A stretch of 36,097 nt of DNA from a virus. This document shows, in pieces, positions 6,964 through 17,400 of the stretch (position 1 is the stretch's first letter; every line of letters begins with the position of its first letter). The stretch is from the IMG/VR virus record IMGVR_UViG_3300034092_002030, positions 1 through 36,097 of that record; one strand, given 5' to 3'. The notes under the pieces were generated by a model. It saw only the letters and a list, made by a program, of their open reading frames with translations, ran no database searches and was not told the origin of the DNA. A program made the translations under genes and the position numbers.

Positions 6964-9935
6964 TAACTACAGTATATTGTTATATTAATCCCTACATTTA
7001 ATTGTAGAGTTTTATCAGTAAAGTCTGCCATACATCCCGTGTTACTTACAGTAATTACTCCGTTAGTTATAGAATAGTTCAATCCCCATACATATAAATC
7101 AGAAAAATTAGAATTTAATCCATCAATCCATTGTTGGTCGGTTGGTGCGTCGGTTGCCGTGTATCCTGTAAAGAAAGGTTCTTGAACTAATATGTCGTTG
7201 TCTAATCTTAAATCCGTAAACCAAATAGATGTTACAGAATTTAAATCACATTGGCTTGTAGTAAAACCACTCAAACTAATCAAACTATTAATTTGATTAT
7301 ATAATACTTGTTGGAATGTGGTTCCCGATGTTTCAGATGTGGATTCTGTCCAGGGATATATTCCACACTGTAGTGTTTGGTCAATACAATCATAACCAAA
7401 CAGTTGCCCTTCAACAGTACATGGAATACATGGAATTGGAATAATTTCACAACCACGTTGTCTTCTCCATACAACTTTTTGTCTGTGAAATTGTGAATTT
7501 TCAAACCTTGTACCTGTATTCCATAGTGTGGATGCAGGTATCATTTGTTCCACCAAACGTACCCAATAGTTACCTAAACCTAAAGTAAAATCAATCATTT
7601 TTTGGTAGGTATATTGATTAGAAGGTATGTTTACCGTTTCTTGTGATTGTAGATAGTTCCAATAGATTTGTTGTAAAGTTGGATATCCACCACCTTTACC
7701 ATCCGTAATAGTTTGTCTATTACGAACATTAATCATATTTTTCCAAAATGTTTGTGCAAACTCAAAAAATGTTTTTTGTTTTGGATTTGGCTGAATTATA
7801 GTAGAATCAATACCACCGACACCGGTTGTCAATCCCGTAGCAGGTATTGGGTAATCATATTTTCTACTCATATCCCAAACATCATACTCCAAACCTTGAC
7901 CCATGTTCATAAACAAATCAACGTTTTTAGCATTTAACACCAACTTTTCATTTGACACGAAGTAATAAGCATTAAACCCACCTTGAGTTTTTCTCAAACC
8001 TATTTCATTATCCGTCCATGACTTTTTATTATCAATAGTTTGGGTTAAATCAAAACCCAAAGTCATATATGGGAATTTTCTAAATCTTTCGAAGTATTTT
8101 TGTCCGTAAGTGTATGGTTGTAAGACAGTTTGAACATTAGGGTTTTGACCCGTAAATGTCGATTCGGTTACAATGGTATCTTGTTCAGCCCTGTGTTTTG
8201 GTGTTTGCTCAAACCAACCTGAACCTTTTTCAAAAAAATAATTGTCGTTGTCAATAGGTGCTTTTGGATATCCCTCTATATCAATTGGGTAATCCTCCCT
8301 AATTGGTTCCACATCTTCAATTTCATAATCTATGGTAAATGCTGTGTATATTATACCTTGAATCTTGTATGTATTTTCAGGGTCTAATACCAGTACTTCT
8401 TGACTAAATGTTCCGCCCGTTAACTGAATAAATTGTTCAGTAAATTGCTCCATATTAATTTTTGAATCAGCTAAATAAATTGTCTCATTAAACTCAACAA
8501 GTGCTTGTGGAGCACCTACCATTCTCATTATAAATTCAACAGATTTTCTTGTACCTTTAGACCTAAATAACCAACCAGAATTAATAATTAATTTTCTGTA
8601 ATATTCATAGTTTAACTCACTTGGAGTCAAGTCTCTAGTCAAACCAGTGTATATGGATTGATTTTTAGTTCCAAAAACAGAGCTTAAAAAATCATCATTT
8701 GTTATCGGAGATATATTAACCTGATATCCCAATGTGTAGGCTAAGTTTACCAATAATTGAGACGGAATGTCGTCTTTAGGTATGTAGTTCACTGATGTCA
8801 TATAGGCTAAAGCATCAATGAATTTTTTAGTTTCATCATAAGCCCTACCATATACTTGAATAACTTTTTCAACCCTTTGGTCTTCAGTATCAAACTCTTT
8901 GAAAGAACCTGTTATTAAAAAACGACTTATTAAATTCGTCTTAAAACTATCTAAAGAAACAGCAACCTCATTGACTTCCTCCAAATAAGTGTCAAAAGCC
9001 CTTGTTCTAATATCTAAATTCCAACTACCCTCTAATGGCCACGTAACCGTTTTATTAGCAACATAAGTTTGTCCATTATCGTTTTCTCTTGGATATTTAA
9101 AATAAGCGGTATATTTCGGTGTAACTAATCGGTTCAACAAAAAGTCTTCAACTTCATCAAATGGCTCATCAAACGCAACCTCAACATAAAATTTATTAGG
9201 TCTAAGTATTATCTGTGAAGTTGTTGAACTACTACCCAAAAAAGGATTACCTTCAACAACAACTTGTATTGTACCAGCACTTAAAGATGATGATGGTGTA
9301 AAATCAATAACTTTATATTCTATTTCACCATCACCAGCAACAAACAAAGCGTATTTTAGATACTCTTGTGTGAAATTTCTTAATGGTGAAAATTCAAAAG
9401 GTCTTACCTCTAAGTTTCTATTAGCATTTGTTGAATAATCAATGTCGAATGGGTTTTTTATTCTAGTAACATCAATATCAAAAGTTGTTTCATTTTCAAC
9501 CGCATTGTATGAAATATTATTAGCAGTGTTAGCTGTAGTATAATCATAATAAACTCTATCAACTTCTAACGCCGCTGGAAAATAATTAATAATTTTAATT
9601 ATTGATATCTCTAATCTTTTCGCTAATGAACCGTAAAGAGAAAAGTTTGTTACTACCGATATATCATAATTTGGATATACAGAATACTGTTTTGCCAATA
9701 TCGCCCTTGATTGAGCAATGTCATCAATATTTAAAGTCTCTAATGTAAATGGGTCAGAAAATACACCAATATCAAACTTTCTGTTTACCTTCTCAACAAC
9801 TGAGGTTGTAAACTCAAAGTTAGCCTGTGTCAAACCACCACCATTAACGAGTTGGAATCCAACAATGTCCGGTGAAAATGTTTGGTCACCTGAATTAGGC
9901 GCTGGTGGGTATCTGTATTTTAGAGGACTCGCCAT
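6963..9935 (-). CDS. Baseplate wedge protein, gp7 / tail protein I-like
   Basis: This 990-aa protein is close in length to T4 gp7 (about 1030 aa). Residues about 350-480 resemble tail protein I of P2-type phages: a region containing LLVNLAYTLGYQV is followed by GTRKSVEFIMRMVGAP, the characteristic small helical segment. In contractile tails this protein pairs with gp6/gpJ in the wedge, and gp6 and gp25 are encoded upstream in the same operon. The C-terminal part has a CxxC-containing stretch (CEIIPIPCIPC, about 830) and then a module of about 95 residues (about 895-990) that recurs in the adjacent adhesin. The start ATG overlaps the upstream stop (TAATG), and its own stop overlaps the adhesin ATG in the same way. 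The gp7 assignment is inferred from the motif and context, not from full-length similarity. Confidence 0.65.
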   Translation of the reverse strand: MASPLKYRYPPAPNSGDQTFSPDIVGFQLVNGGGLTQANFEFTTSVVEKVNRKFDIGVFSDPFTLETLNIDDIAQSRAILAKQYSVYPNYDISVVTNFSLYGSLAKRLEISIIKIINYFPAALEVDRVYYDYTTANTANNISYNAVENETTFDIDVTRIKNPFDIDYSTNANRNLEVRPFEFSPLRNFTQEYLKYALFVAGDGEIEYKVIDFTPSSSLSAGTIQVVVEGNPFLGSSSTTSQIILRPNKFYVEVAFDEPFDEVEDFLLNRLVTPKYTAYFKYPRENDNGQTYVANKTVTWPLEGSWNLDIRTRAFDTYLEEVNEVAVSLDSFKTNLISRFLITGSFKEFDTEDQRVEKVIQVYGRAYDETKKFIDALAYMTSVNYIPKDDIPSQLLVNLAYTLGYQVNISPITNDDFLSSVFGTKNQSIYTGLTRDLTPSELNYEYYRKLIINSGWLFRSKGTRKSVEFIMRMVGAPQALVEFNETIYLADSKINMEQFTEQFIQLTGGTFSQEVLVLDPENTYKIQGIIYTAFTIDYEIEDVEPIREDYPIDIEGYPKAPIDNDNYFFEKGSGWFEQTPKHRAEQDTIVTESTFTGQNPNVQTVLQPYTYGQKYFERFRKFPYMTLGFDLTQTIDNKKSWTDNEIGLRKTQGGFNAYYFVSNEKLVLNAKNVDLFMNMGQGLEYDVWDMSRKYDYPIPATGLTTGVGGIDSTIIQPNPKQKTFFEFAQTFWKNMINVRNRQTITDGKGGGYPTLQQIYWNYLQSQETVNIPSNQYTYQKMIDFTLGLGNYWVRLVEQMIPASTLWNTGTRFENSQFHRQKVVWRRQRGCEIIPIPCIPCTVEGQLFGYDCIDQTLQCGIYPWTESTSETSGTTFQQVLYNQINSLISLSGFTTSQCDLNSVTSIWFTDLRLDNDILVQEPFFTGYTATDAPTDQQWIDGLNSNFSDLYVWGLNYSITNGVITVSNTGCMADFTDKTLQLNVGINITIYCS

Positions 9936-10840
9936 TATTGTATAATACTATTGAAATTTTTACTAAAATCGATGTTATCACCTCTATTTTGACGAACTTC
10001 ATAAAGTAGGTTGTTGAACTCATCACGAACTTCAAACAAGTTGTATTGTTGGTAGATGTTGTTACTAGTATCATAAAGAGTGTAGATACCATCTTCAATA
10101 CTTTTAGTTTGGTTACCATAAAGAGCAATTGCTAATGTATCTATGTCGTATTGAGCCATCTCAATTTCAACAGTTACAGGATTAAAATATGTGTTTGTGA
10201 ATATAATATTTTGGTTTGGCTGACCAATATATGGAGTCGCTGATGGTTTATTGGATGGTGCACTTGAAGGTGATAACGTACAAAATAACAAATCACTTCC
10301 AGCTTCAACATACCTATAACGGATTTGTTTTTGTTGTGTGTTTACCAAGTTTGTTGTTACAGGTTCACAAAAAAAAGAAGATGTAACAATTCTAAAAAAG
10401 TTTGGTATTTTTGAACCGTCTTCATTTAGATATTCTACTCTGAAACCAACCATGCCTTGGTTTACAAATTTGTTTCTATATTGTGGGTCAACATTATTCA
10501 AATCAATAATGATTCCTTTTACATTTGGAAGTGCTGACAATATCCCACAATCAGTGATAACCGTTCTAATTTCGGCAGGTCTGATATACAAAGTGTATAT
10601 TCCGAGAGCATTAAATTCTGATGCCGGTAATTTTAGATTATATAATCCACCTAAAATTTCATTTGTGTTTCCACCGGTTTCGTTATTGTTGAAATATGGT
10701 GTCAACAATGAGGCCGCATCCAATTTTTTTAATACAAAGTTTTGTGTTACATCTCTACTTGGAGTGTAATTCATAATAATCTCCACATCTTCAGGAGACA
10801 TGTCTGCTGGTCTTGTAATACCGTAGGTTCCTAGTGCCAT
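9935..10840 (-). CDS. Unrecognised baseplate-operon protein (301 aa)
   Basis: I do not recognise this family. The protein starts MALGTYGITRPADMSPEDVE and has no visible signal peptide, membrane segment or enzyme motif. Its Tyr-, Asn- and Thr-rich composition suits a virion structural protein. The last 60 residues (YTLYDTSNNIYQQYNLFEVRD...) include predicted beta and short helical stretches. It sits between the PKD-domain protein (ATG three bases after that stop) and the gp7-like gene (TAATG overlap), so it is almost certainly co-translated with the baseplate set. A baseplate or tail-fibre connector is a reasonable guess from position only. Confidence 0.75.
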   Translation of the reverse strand: MALGTYGITRPADMSPEDVEIIMNYTPSRDVTQNFVLKKLDAASLLTPYFNNNETGGNTNEILGGLYNLKLPASEFNALGIYTLYIRPAEIRTVITDCGILSALPNVKGIIIDLNNVDPQYRNKFVNQGMVGFRVEYLNEDGSKIPNFFRIVTSSFFCEPVTTNLVNTQQKQIRYRYVEAGSDLLFCTLSPSSAPSNKPSATPYIGQPNQNIIFTNTYFNPVTVEIEMAQYDIDTLAIALYGNQTKSIEDGIYTLYDTSNNIYQQYNLFEVRDEFNNLLYEVRQNRGDNIDFSKNFNSIIQ

Positions 10841-10843
10841 TTT

Positions 10844-11929
10844 TTATATTGTTGTGTTAATCTTGAAAAATCCGTAACCGTATCGAGCTAAGTCTCCTAA
10901 GTTATCGACTTCTCCAAGTCGTTGTAGTCCTTCGAATGCCGAAATCTTACCCCTATCAATAAATATTTCAGTTTGTATTTCTGGCGAAGAAACTATATCA
11001 AGTAGGACTTCTTGTTTAGTAATTGCATTTGCAATAATATCATTTGATGTTAATCCGGATGATGCCGTAAAAAATATTGTATTACCGTCAGGATAATCGT
11101 AATAATCAACATCATTAATTGTGTAGGCTGTATAACTTGAACTGATTTCATTGATTACACCATAAACCTGACCGTTTTTGAATATTGGCACATTAGTGGC
11201 GTACTTAATACTTCCGTAATTTTTTAGGTCAGTTATTTGTGATTTTGTAAATCCAGACACCATAAAAGGTACATTTGTCCATGTACTAGACACCTGAGCT
11301 TCTACAGTATTTTCAGAATCACCAGTAAAAATAAAATTAGCATTAATTGGAATACCCGACCAATTACCCAAATTTTGTGTGAAAGTACATGTTCCTTCGG
11401 GGTTTGGGATGGTCGCTCCTGTCACGGGTACAGGTATTGTTTTGGTAACTTGAGTAGTGCCCCAGGGATTTGTTTGAGTTAAACTTATTTCAAAATCACC
11501 CGAAAATGAATATGTATGTGATAAATACTGTGGTGCTGTTTCATTTAATACTTGTAATGGTGAACCATCACCCCAATTCAAAAGATAATTAGATAAACTC
11601 AAAAATTTTCTAAACTCAATGTCTGAAGTATTATAAACCAACACAGTATATGGACTACTTGTTGAGGCGGTAAAAATAAAATTATTTATAACTTCTTTTT
11701 GTAAAATAAACCCATCAAATGGTGTAAAATATCCTAAATCATTAAAACTATTTTGAAAAACAATATCAACGGTAAGACCTGTAAGTAAACTCGAGCCGTT
11801 AGTACCCCCCGATAAAATACTTGTCATCGCAGAATAAACACCAAAAGTATTTGTCTGGTATGTTTCAGAAACAATATCAGTACTTAACACCTCAGGAGAT
11901 ATTCTTATTTTATATATTTCACTATTCAT
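10844..11929 (-). CDS. PKD-domain structural protein (361 aa)
   Basis: Residues about 86-170 look like a PKD (Ig-like) domain. They contain NWGDGSPLQV, then LSHTYSFSGDFEISLTQTNP and a closing beta strand (TTQVTKTIPV), matching the WGDG...HTY...G pattern of the family. PKD domains mediate protein or polysaccharide contacts on surface proteins and also occur on phage virions. The flanks are beta-rich and unrecognised. The gene starts with an ATG that overlaps the upstream stop by one base (TAATG) and ends three bases before the next start. In this operon it is probably a baseplate or fibre-associated structural protein. Confidence 0.75.
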   Translation of the reverse strand: MNSEIYKIRISPEVLSTDIVSETYQTNTFGVYSAMTSILSGGTNGSSLLTGLTVDIVFQNSFNDLGYFTPFDGFILQKEVINNFIFTASTSSPYTVLVYNTSDIEFRKFLSLSNYLLNWGDGSPLQVLNETAPQYLSHTYSFSGDFEISLTQTNPWGTTQVTKTIPVPVTGATIPNPEGTCTFTQNLGNWSGIPINANFIFTGDSENTVEAQVSSTWTNVPFMVSGFTKSQITDLKNYGSIKYATNVPIFKNGQVYGVINEISSSYTAYTINDVDYYDYPDGNTIFFTASSGLTSNDIIANAITKQEVLLDIVSSPEIQTEIFIDRGKISAFEGLQRLGEVDNLGDLARYGYGFFKINTTI

Positions 11930-12732
11930 TATGGGTTAATATATTGATACCATTTTATAGGGTTACCTTGATTGCCAATTCTAGTACCATTATCTGTTGT
12001 TACTAAGTATTCATAGTTTATATAATCTATATCAACTTTGTAATAAAAATACTTTGATTTATCAAAATTAAACTCCGTAGGTAATACACTTTGCGGTGTA
12101 TTCATTAACCTAATAAACTCACCAGTTTTTGCATTAAAAAACTTAGCAGACATAAAAAACCTTGTAGTATTAACATATGTTGGATTTTTTATCCAATACA
12201 CAAAATAACCTTCCTTATCACCAACATAATCCAAAGTAAAAGACGGTTTATTAATGTTAATATTTTGAGTAGTTAGTCCAGTACCTAATAAAGCCCCTTG
12301 TTCATTACCCTGTTGTGTCGGAATAATGATAGTTGCCATAATCTTTTGATTTTCAGTATTTGGTGTGTCGTATAAATCTATCTTAAAGAAACTACGTTGG
12401 AATGCTGCAGAATAATAATATATCTCAGGAACAGTAAATGATGTTCCTGTATAGCTACAAACCCAATCATTTGTTGTTGCTGCAGTTACTTGATAAATTC
12501 CAGGTAAAAAATAAAACTCATAATTGGTCGATGTTAAACCACCACTATATGGGACGTGAGCATATCTTGTAACTTCAAAATCTTCAGTAGGATTTATAAT
12601 TTGCTCCAAAACATCGGCTTCAAATTGGTTCAAACCGTCAGTGCGTCCAGCATTATCCCATGTTAATTCAATAGGAATATTAATTTGATTATCTTTGACT
12701 ATATTTGGTAGTCTAAATTTATTCACATCCAT
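11929..12732 (-). CDS. Unrecognised baseplate-operon protein (267 aa)
   Basis: I do not recognise this family. The frame can be extended one codon to a TTG at 12735, but the ATG at 12732 (MDVNKFRLPNIV) is the more likely start. It overlaps the end of the 574-aa gene by 14 bases, implying translational coupling. The stop overlaps the next ATG (TAATG). The sequence is beta-rich (PIELTWDNAG..., FFKIDLYDTP..., GYFVYWIKNP), without Cys clusters or hydrophobic segments beyond normal core strands. Tail or baseplate structural protein by context. Confidence 0.75.
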   Translation of the reverse strand: MDVNKFRLPNIVKDNQINIPIELTWDNAGRTDGLNQFEADVLEQIINPTEDFEVTRYAHVPYSGGLTSTNYEFYFLPGIYQVTAATTNDWVCSYTGTSFTVPEIYYYSAAFQRSFFKIDLYDTPNTENQKIMATIIIPTQQGNEQGALLGTGLTTQNININKPSFTLDYVGDKEGYFVYWIKNPTYVNTTRFFMSAKFFNAKTGEFIRLMNTPQSVLPTEFNFDKSKYFYYKVDIDYINYEYLVTTDNGTRIGNQGNPIKWYQYINP

Positions 12733-14443
12733 CAATAAATGGGTCTATAATGTATTCGACTAATGGTCTGTTTATGTTTCTATAGAACGAAGTTGGTAAT
12801 TGTAAAAATAATATGTCGGAAAATGGATAATGAGCATCATTCAAAAATGGAGAATCAACACCAACACCATCAGTGTCAATATATCCGTATGGGTATAAAT
12901 CCCTCCACCTCCATTGTCTTTCCGTTTCTGAGTAAAATGCCCAATCAGGTATATTATCCACATCATCTTTAAGACCAACTTCTATATATGTTGAAAAAGC
13001 CCTAATTGGTACCGAAAAATGGGGTTGATAAAAATATCCCGATTCAAAATTAATTGGCGAGTCATTTGTAAATAATAAAGGATTATAACTAAACTTATGA
13101 TTTTGTTTTGACAACACAGTTTCTGTCATTGTAAATTCATTCCACTCACAAAAATCACCAGTTATTATATCACCAACGTTTAATGGTTGATTATAATAAA
13201 AAGTATTCCCTGAAAAATTATAACTCGATGTTTGTAATGCCAAATCTTTATTTGATGGATTTGTATTAGACCACCACGTGTCAATCTTACCATCTAATAA
13301 ATTTAAATCCCAACCCATTAATAAACCAGGATATCCGTTAGCATATGGTTTGTTAAAATAACCCATATAACCTTTTTGGATAATTGTCACAAAAAGTTCC
13401 GATAACGGTCTACCTTGATTATCAATAAGTGTTGTCGTATCAATATCTTTTGTAATACTAAAACCACAAGTTTGACTTCCGTCTTTTACGGAAACTCTTG
13501 ACACACCATTAAATGTTAATGCGGAATATTCTAATTGCTTTTTGTTTGAAAAGGCATTATTTTCGAACCCAAGTTTTGTTAAATCATAATCAGATTCATT
13601 AGTCAAAATCTTGTGTCTCCTTACATAATATTGTGATGTAGTCTCACCTGTGTTATTTATGTCTAAAACACGTTTAAATGTCCCCACAGTACCATCTGTG
13701 AAGTTTGTATAACCTATATTATATATTGAAAATATTTTTTCACTTGAGCCATAATATTGGTCACCCAAAGATTCAACTTGAAAATAATTTTGTCCGATTG
13801 AAGATATTGATAATTTAACAAACTCACCAACTTGTAAGTTGTGTGGCACACCACAATAAAAAGTAATTAAAGATTTACCATCTGGATTTGTATTTTGTAA
13901 TACAAATGGAATCCCGTCACCTGATTGAAAATATGTTGAAGCTGAAAATTGTGTATTTTCATAACTCATAATTTGCTCACTATCACCACTAACGGGGTAC
14001 GACACATAAACATTCCAATTATAAGTTGATGCACTTTTATTAAAGAACGGAATATGTCCAGAAATACCTTGTGTTCTGTAAAATGTAAATTCATCAAATT
14101 GTACATATCCTCTCCAAGCACTTATTTGTGGTGGATTTTGATTCGCATTTATTTGTTTTGCCTCAATACCATTGATATAAAATAAATTATTACCATATGG
14201 CGTGTAAGATGTAAAACCACTAATACCATTATCAAATATATTAACAATTTTACCTGATATTCTAAAAACATTACTTGATTGTCTTTCCTCCTCAAATTGA
14301 CTTTCTTGTGATAAATAAACATTCTTATCACCTTCAATGATTTCTCTACTTTGTTCCTCTAAAGCAATTTGTAAAAGGTAATCCTGTTCAGGAGCACCTT
14401 TAAACCTATCTTGGTTTCTAACTATCTTTACATCAAAACTCAT
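12719..14443 (-). CDS. Unrecognised structural protein (574 aa)
   Basis: I do not recognise this family. It starts MSFDVKIVRNQDRFKGAPEQ, with an ATG that overlaps the stop of the 1686-aa gene (ATGA). A charged, helix-prone N-terminus (about 20-60) is followed by long Tyr-, Asn-, Ser- and Gly-rich beta-type sequence and a Trp- and Tyr-rich end (RQWRWRDLYPYGYIDTDG). Length, composition and place between the 1686-aa protein and the gp7-like wedge gene suggest a baseplate periphery or fibre-attachment protein. Its similarity to T4 gp8, gp9 or gp10 cannot be judged by eye. Confidence 0.75.
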   Translation of the reverse strand: MSFDVKIVRNQDRFKGAPEQDYLLQIALEEQSREIIEGDKNVYLSQESQFEEERQSSNVFRISGKIVNIFDNGISGFTSYTPYGNNLFYINGIEAKQINANQNPPQISAWRGYVQFDEFTFYRTQGISGHIPFFNKSASTYNWNVYVSYPVSGDSEQIMSYENTQFSASTYFQSGDGIPFVLQNTNPDGKSLITFYCGVPHNLQVGEFVKLSISSIGQNYFQVESLGDQYYGSSEKIFSIYNIGYTNFTDGTVGTFKRVLDINNTGETTSQYYVRRHKILTNESDYDLTKLGFENNAFSNKKQLEYSALTFNGVSRVSVKDGSQTCGFSITKDIDTTTLIDNQGRPLSELFVTIIQKGYMGYFNKPYANGYPGLLMGWDLNLLDGKIDTWWSNTNPSNKDLALQTSSYNFSGNTFYYNQPLNVGDIITGDFCEWNEFTMTETVLSKQNHKFSYNPLLFTNDSPINFESGYFYQPHFSVPIRAFSTYIEVGLKDDVDNIPDWAFYSETERQWRWRDLYPYGYIDTDGVGVDSPFLNDAHYPFSDILFLQLPTSFYRNINRPLVEYIIDPFIDGCE

Positions 14444-17400
14444 AATACTTCTTCATTGAATATATATTTGTTTATATACTTATTCATTGCGGATTTACCA
14501 TTTCTTAACCCAAAATAAAAATGGTATGGTGAACCAACACCAATAATTGGTGGTGGCGGTGTTGTTGTTGATTTAGGAGTTATTGTAGGACTGACACCAC
14601 CAGTACTTTGTGAATTGTATATAAATCCTGGTTTTTCAAATGTTGGTACATCAGTCTCAGACGGGAATGTTGGTTGACCTGACGCTATGTTACCACCCAA
14701 TAATCTATCAATAGATTGATACTTGTATGTGTAAATTTGACTCGGTACTGCCTTTTTTACTTCCCAATCGTTTGTCTGTGAACCAAAAATTAAATTACCA
14801 TTATTCTGAATTTGCCAAGGCCAATAAGGGACTTCTTGGTCTTCAAAACCATAATAGTTTGTCAAATATATAATTGTATTGTCTTCAAATGTTGTTCTTC
14901 CCGGTGTAATCAAATCCCTATTTTCGGTATTAGCTGAAAAGAATACTCCTAAAACAGGTCCCTGTCCTGTTGAATAGTATTTAATTTGACTTTGCCCGTA
15001 ATTGTCACCCAAATATGGACTAACACCAAATTCTGAGTTTATACTTAATAATTGTGTTACGTCACCATCTAATCTACTATTTGTTCTTGAGAATAATTGA
15101 GTGATTGACGCATCACCTGATTGTGTTAGTTGTGATAAAAAGTTAGAATCCGTCAATCTACTTATCACAAATAATTGTAATAAATCAGATGTATCATTAT
15201 AAGATGTTGATGGTATTTTATCTATAATAAAACCTTCATAATCAGGATTTAAAGAAATCTCTTGAACAAATTGGTCTCTTGGTCCTAAATCAATCATAGT
15301 AGTCGGACTACCCAAAAGTCTTTTATTCAACGCAGCACTATCGGGGTACGGTGTGTTATCTATTTTTCTTGGTGATTGTTTACCTATGAAAATATTACCA
15401 TTATAAGGTGAGCTTCTGTAGAAAAAAGAATTATTAGTTTCTTTATATACTAAAGTGTCCGTACAATATCTATAAGTAACATCACTATTAAATGTTGAAG
15501 CCGATAGTGGTGCTAGATATAGTGTATCTTTTTGAAATGAATACATATATAAAGAACCATTAATCCAATTGTTTACAAAGGTTAATGAAATTACATTTCT
15601 ACAAAGTGCAAAATTGAATCTGAATCTAGCCTTCCACTCTGAAAATAACAACAAATCTTTTTGAAATTTAAATGGTTCTTGAACCAAGTAATAACAACCG
15701 TCATACATATTCCTAATGTTATCTTCTCTATTGTAGTAGTAACAATCATCATTTAAATTTTTAACACCAATATTCTCTCCGTCACCTGAATAACATTTTA
15801 AAGGAACCATACCTTCACAAGAAAAAGTTTGTTGAATTTTAACACTCAAATTACCTCCAACATCCTCTAAATAATCATCGGCTGGGTCTGAAAAATTATC
15901 GGTACCTGTATTGTAACTGCCCGTTACACCTTGAATTTCACTTGGACTATTAATCGAATAAAGTGAAAAATTTGAATTTTGATGTAAAACAAGTCTGCCA
16001 TCTAACGCGTCTGATGATGGTAAACGGTCAGTTCTCATAACCAAACGATTACTGTTAGACATAGACATTGACCCCGCAGACCCATTTATGTATATCGGAG
16101 AGTAATTTGTAAAGTCATACCCAATTTGAGATGAACCATCTGCAGCCATATACGTTCCACCCTCAACAACTTCGTTGGATAAGTAACCATTTCTGAATCC
16201 ATCTTTAACGTTACCATTATTAATCATTCTGTTCCACGTATTACCACCAGCAGCAATCGCTTGGTTATACCCTGAATTCACAAAACCTTGACCTGAATTT
16301 GCTTGGTTAATGTCCCACGCACTATTTACTTGGTCTAAAGCAGAATAATAAAGATGATTCTTTGTCGTCCACGACGCTAAATAATTTGTTACACTAAAAT
16401 TATATGATGGGTAAAATATATTTTGATTCAAGTTTGTTGAACCGTTATTCACAAATTGGTTGTGTCTCGGTATTCTCCAATCAGTATTACTCTGATATTT
16501 TTGAATAGGAATGTTCAACAAGTAAGAACCCCTCACTTTTTTATTACCGAATGAATTATACCCATAAAGTTTAGACATGTCATATTCGATATCTTGTTTG
16601 TCTGAATTGGGGTCAACACCTCTTGCTAAGAATATAATTTCGTGATTTCTATAGTCTTGTATCAACTGTATATTTGGACCCGTAGTTGACCACCCACTAT
16701 CATCAGGATAAATGTCAGGATTGTTACCACCACCCTTTTTAATTCTTTGGTATCCAAATAAAAATCTTTGTAATAATGTATTGTTTGGACTACCATAACT
16801 TGTTTGTGGTAGTACCGCAGGACTACATATTTGTTGAAACTGTTCAACGGTGTGACCAGTTATTATTTGAAAATATTCAACATCCGAAGGATAAAGATAT
16901 TCTTTAACGTTATTAGTCGAACCTGTTATAACATACGTCGCTGTTTGATTAACACTAACATTACTTGGGTTCATCGAGTTAACAACAATTGATATGTTAC
17001 CAACGGCTGAAGTACCAGTACTTGAAAAATTACCAAACCCATTTTCTATTGTTTGACCTGTTATATTAGGGTCTTTTGAGGCGTTTGGGTTTTGAAAACT
17101 TAAAAGTTGACCCGTCGGTAAATTTTCCATAGTTCCAGGGTCAACTAATAACACTAAAACATTATCATAGTGAAACTGTGAACTATTACTTGGATTTGTA
17201 TAACCAAAAGTAACTTTCATTTGATTATACCCACCGTTATCGTGAAACTTCGCCTTTACATTGAATAGATTCATCCTCTCAGATAGTGGTATATCCCAAG
17301 ACCAATTATTATAATTAGTAAACGGGTTTTGTGCAGAACCCTTTAAATAAGGAGTCCTTAACCCTCTATCCATATTTTGATTGTAGGTTCCGTCGGTTTT

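Noticed and set aside
9895-10128. 77-aa minus-strand frame overlapping the 301-aa gene end
   Set aside because: It is a shadow in another frame of two well-supported coupled genes.
12733-12735. TTG start one codon before the ATG of the 267-aa gene
   Set aside because: The adjacent ATG at 12732 is the simpler start.
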